A stretch of DNA of 16,438 bases, taken from JBBQIY01 sp964618405 (lineage in GTDB: Bacteria > Verrucomicrobiota > Kiritimatiellia > RFP12 > UBA3636). Of this stretch, positions 14,514 to 16,438 are shown one piece after another; position 1 is the first letter of the stretch; each line of letters begins with the position of its first letter. Under the pieces are notes generated by a model that had not been told where the DNA came from, ran no database searches, and was given only the letters and a program-made list of their open reading frames with translations. The translations under genes were made by a program, and so were the position numbers. The stretch is from the NCBI GenBank assembly GCA_964618405.1, contig CAZUAY010000057.1, forward strand, positions 1 through 16,438. Reading direction: 5' to 3'.

Positions 14514-14960
14514 ATGCTGAGCTTCATTTTTACTCCTCCTCCAGATCAGAAAGCGCTCTACAGACCGAAAATTGATTTTATTGAAATAAACGATGATCCC
14601 ATTCAAATGGGCCCGTTCAGCGTAACGTCGTGTGTTATTCCCCATGGACCAGAATTCTCTACTGCTTTTAAAGTCCACTATGAAGGCAGAGCGTTTGTTT
14701 ATGCGCCGGATTGTAGCGGTATTACGCCGGAACTGATGGCCTTTATGACGGACTGCGCCGTTGTGATGATTGATGGTCTTCGCGATAGGCCGCACCCAAG
14801 CCATCTCACGGTAGACGATTCTGTCAACGCGATCGAGGCCAGTGGCGCAGCCCGTGGCTTTCTCTCACATCTTGGTCACGACATTCTGCACGCAGAATTG
14901 GAACGGAGACTTCCGACCCATATCCGCCCAGCTTACGATGGATTGGAGTTTACATGGTGA
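14514..14960 (+). pseudogene. Metallo-beta-lactamase-fold hydrolase, C-terminal half after the in-frame TAA
   Basis: These 148 residues continue the hydrolase of 14130 in the same reading frame. They carry the second half of the fold: IPHGPEFS with the next histidine, YAPDCSG with the bridging-type aspartate, DGLRDRPHPSHLTVDDS, SHLGHDILHAELERRLP with the last histidine, and AYDGLEFTW at the end. All are typical of the PhnP-like branch. ATG 14514 is the first methionine after the stop, with no clear ribosome binding site before it, so independent translation would depend on reinitiation. The sequence is well preserved with no further stops or shifts, which means decay, if real, is recent. Its end overlaps the start of the ABC ATPase by 7 bases. 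Confidence 0.8.
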
Positions 14961-15769
14961 GCAACCACACTGAGGCGATGCTTCAAGTCGAGAATCTCTC
15001 CGTGACCTATCCTGGGCATCCACCCAAGCTCGCAGTCCGAAGCGTTAGTTTCTCTATCGCGTCTCGGCAATGCGTTGGCATTGTCGGCGGGAGCGGTTGT
15101 GGCAAGACCACCATTGCGAGGACGATAGTCGGACTCGAAAAACCATCCTCCGGACGCATTTTTTTTGAAGGCCATGATATTCTTGGTATGAGTGGCGTCC
15201 AACGTCAGCAATACCGGCGCGATGTTCAGATTGTTTTCCAAGACACCTTAGGTGCCCTCAATCCGCGCATTCGAATCGGCAATGCAGTCAGAGAAGTCTT
15301 AGCGGTTCATCGACGAAATGAGTTCTCGACAGACTCCGAGATTGATACCTGTGTGCGCAAGCTTTTAGACGATGTTGAGCTTTCATCAGACCTGATGCAA
15401 CGGTTTCCACATGAGATCAGTGGTGGACAACGGCAACGCGTCGGTATCGCACGAGCCCTTGCTGTGAACCCGCGGCTTCTCATTGCCGATGAACCGGTCT
15501 CAGCGCTCGACGTCGCCGTGCAAGCGCAGATGCTAAAGATGCTCCGACGCTTACTCGACAAGACAGGCCTGACACTCATCCTGATCGCTCACGATCTTGC
15601 GGTTGTTCGAAGCATTTGCGACACCACTTTTGTTATGAACGAGGGCAAGATCGTAGAGCAGGGCGATCCGAAGATACTCTTTTCGAAACCGGAGACGGAC
15701 TTCACAAGATCGCTTGTTGCCTCGGTTCCAGATGTCTCACGCTCCATGCAGAGGCGGTTTGGAAAGTGA
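14954..15769 (+). CDS. ABC transporter ATP-binding protein, OppF/DppF-like
   Basis: This is the cytoplasmic ATPase of an ABC transporter, closest in pattern to the peptide/nickel family (OppF/DppF). It has Walker A GGSGCGKT (residues 45-52), Q-loop QIVFQDTLGALNPR, signature ISGGQRQRVGIARAL, Walker B LLIADEPVSALDV, and the H-loop IAHDLAVV. The C-terminal tail after residue 240 keeps a degenerate trace of the oligo-HPY segment (KPETDFTRSLVASVPD) but is short; the protein has 271 residues against about 320-330 for OppF. GGAG (14945-14948) sits 5 bases before ATG 14954. No permease, binding protein or second ATPase is in the window, so it is either an orphan subunit or its partners lie elsewhere. 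It is the last gene of the plus-strand run. Confidence 0.88.
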   Translation: MVSNHTEAMLQVENLSVTYPGHPPKLAVRSVSFSIASRQCVGIVGGSGCGKTTIARTIVGLEKPSSGRIFFEGHDILGMSGVQRQQYRRDVQIVFQDTLGALNPRIRIGNAVREVLAVHRRNEFSTDSEIDTCVRKLLDDVELSSDLMQRFPHEISGGQRQRVGIARALAVNPRLLIADEPVSALDVAVQAQMLKMLRRLLDKTGLTLILIAHDLAVVRSICDTTFVMNEGKIVEQGDPKILFSKPETDFTRSLVASVPDVSRSMQRRFGK

Positions 15770-15800
15770 GAGTAGCACTAAGAAAATTACGAATTACAAA

Positions 15801-15816
15801 CCGATTACAGTCGCTA
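15801..15816. repeat. Palindromic intergenic repeat, fragment D
   Basis: CCGATTACAGTCGCTA is identical to 4584-4599 in copy B, where it joins the hairpin end to the CAGTCGCTAGCGACTG palindrome. It lies in the 55-base gap between the convergent stops of the ABC ATPase and folK. No complete hairpin remains. Confidence 0.5.
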
Positions 15817-15824
15817 CAGAGAAG

Positions 15825-16334
15825 CTACCACGTTTTAACAAAGGGTGTAACCCCCGGCGACAACGGAAGTGTTGCGAGGATCTCAGCGATGGATTTCGTC
15901 TCGTTCGGCAAAATCAGATGGGGCCTAAGTTCGCAAAGCGGCTGGCAGACAAATCGGCGGGAGGTGCATTGCGGATGGGGTAGGCGAAGATGGGGGCGAT
16001 CCATCAAGACGGCACCGAAGTAGAGAAGATCGAGATCGATCGTTCGTGGCACATTCCGGACAGGGCCGCGGATGCGGAGCATATCGGCTTCGATTGCATG
16101 GATTGCATCGGACCAAGCCTCGACATCACAATCAACTTCAAAGATGGCGACGGCATTGAGAAAATTCTGTGCTTCGAATTCGTCTGGAACGTCAACCGGC
16201 TCGGTCTCGTAAACGGATGATTTACCCAGTAGTTTTACGCCATCAATTTTTTCTATCTTTGCAGTGGCCATCGCAAGATGTGCGAGCCTGTTGCCAATAT
16301 TAGATCCCAATCCGATTGCCGCTTCCGTTCCCAT
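15825..16334 (-). CDS. folK: 2-amino-4-hydroxy-6-hydroxymethyldihydropteridine pyrophosphokinase (HPPK)
   Basis: FolK transfers pyrophosphate from ATP to 6-hydroxymethyl-7,8-dihydropterin, the step before dihydropteroate synthase in folate synthesis. The family pattern is complete: AIGLGSNIGNRLAHL, SSVYETEPVDVP, QNFLNAV, RIRGPVRNVPRTIDLDLLYFG with Arg97 and the magnesium-binding Asp100 and Asp102, and LRLPHPQCTSRRFVCQPL. At 169 residues it is of normal length. The usual Gly before PRTIDLD is Val here. ATG 16334 gives a standard N-terminus; no strong ribosome binding site precedes it. It reads away from the tRNA-Leu gene, which lies 31 bases upstream on the same strand, and converges on the ABC ATPase. 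No folP, folB or other folate gene is visible. Confidence 0.95.
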   Translation of the reverse strand: MGTEAAIGLGSNIGNRLAHLAMATAKIEKIDGVKLLGKSSVYETEPVDVPDEFEAQNFLNAVAIFEVDCDVEAWSDAIHAIEADMLRIRGPVRNVPRTIDLDLLYFGAVLMDRPHLRLPHPQCTSRRFVCQPLCELRPHLILPNETKSIAEILATLPLSPGVTPFVKTW

Positions 16335-16365
16335 TTTTCGATTTCTGCTTTCGGGCGTTCTAGAG

Positions 16366-16438
16366 TGGTGCCGGGGGAGGGACTCGAACCCTCACGGTGT
16401 TGCCACCGGCAGATTTTGAGTCTGCTGCGTCTGCCATT
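16366..16438 (-). tRNA. tRNA-Leu (anticodon CAA), 5' end cut by the window
   Basis: Read on the minus strand, the last bases of the window form the 3' part of a class II tRNA. The anticodon arm is GCAGA-CTCAAAA-TCTGC, with anticodon CAA for UUG leucine codons. A long variable arm follows (CGGTG-GCAA-CACCG), then the T arm GAGGG-TTCGAGT-CCCTC, the acceptor strand CCCCGGC, the discriminator A, and an encoded CCA at 16368-16366. The GGCAGACGC piece before the anticodon arm is the typical leucine D-arm. The first bases, including the 5' acceptor strand, lie beyond the window edge. Confidence 0.95.

Noticed and set aside
14456..14530. A frameshift as the cause of the split hydrolase
   Set aside because: Both halves are in the same frame (start positions 14130 and 14514 are a multiple of three apart), so a single stop codon, not a shift, separates them.

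Overview
The window is a bacterial chromosome segment of moderate GC, densely packed with housekeeping genes. No phage, transposase, CRISPR array or secretion cluster is visible. The gene families (animal/plant-type class I aldolase, pyruvate phosphate dikinase, an EtfA with a ferredoxin head, a GH127-like enzyme, a murD-LysM-ftsW cluster) and the GGAG-type ribosome binding sites fit an anaerobic member of the PVC superphylum, perhaps Kiritimatiellota or Lentisphaerota. That placement is an inference from recalled gene content, not a search.

Layout. (1) 1-4540, plus strand: class I fructose-bisphosphate aldolase, then pyruvate phosphate dikinase behind its own good sigma70-type promoter; together they suggest a reversible or PPi-linked glycolytic route. 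(2) 4737-5594, plus strand: an unnamed membrane protein with a signal peptide, an exported N-terminal domain and a C-terminal DUF1294-like membrane domain. (3) 5603-8224, minus strand: etfB, then etfA with two 4Fe-4S motifs, then ruvC, read as one operon; no dehydrogenase partner for the flavoprotein lies nearby. (4) 8639-15769, plus strand: a tight run of GH127-like cysteine glycosidase, a divergent MurD, a three-LysM lipoprotein, FtsW, a metallo-beta-lactamase-fold hydrolase split by an in-frame TAA, and an OppF-like ABC ATPase. This looks like a rearranged cell-wall/division operon lacking mraY, murG and murC. (5) 15825-16438, minus strand: folK and a 5'-truncated tRNA-Leu(CAA).

The non-coding DNA is structured. 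A palindromic repeat family (GTAATCGG...CCGATTAC with a GGGGG/CCCCC core) occurs in four gaps. In three of them it is followed by a GCAT element 95-99 bases before a start codon. Two further hairpin clusters lie at 1419-1503 and 8416-8439.

No clear new defence or mobile system is present. The best leads are the MurD-like protein that has lost its HN..N adenine-site motif, the interrupted hydrolase, the DUF1294 fusion, the ferredoxin-headed Etf without a partner, and the repeat/promoter modules.
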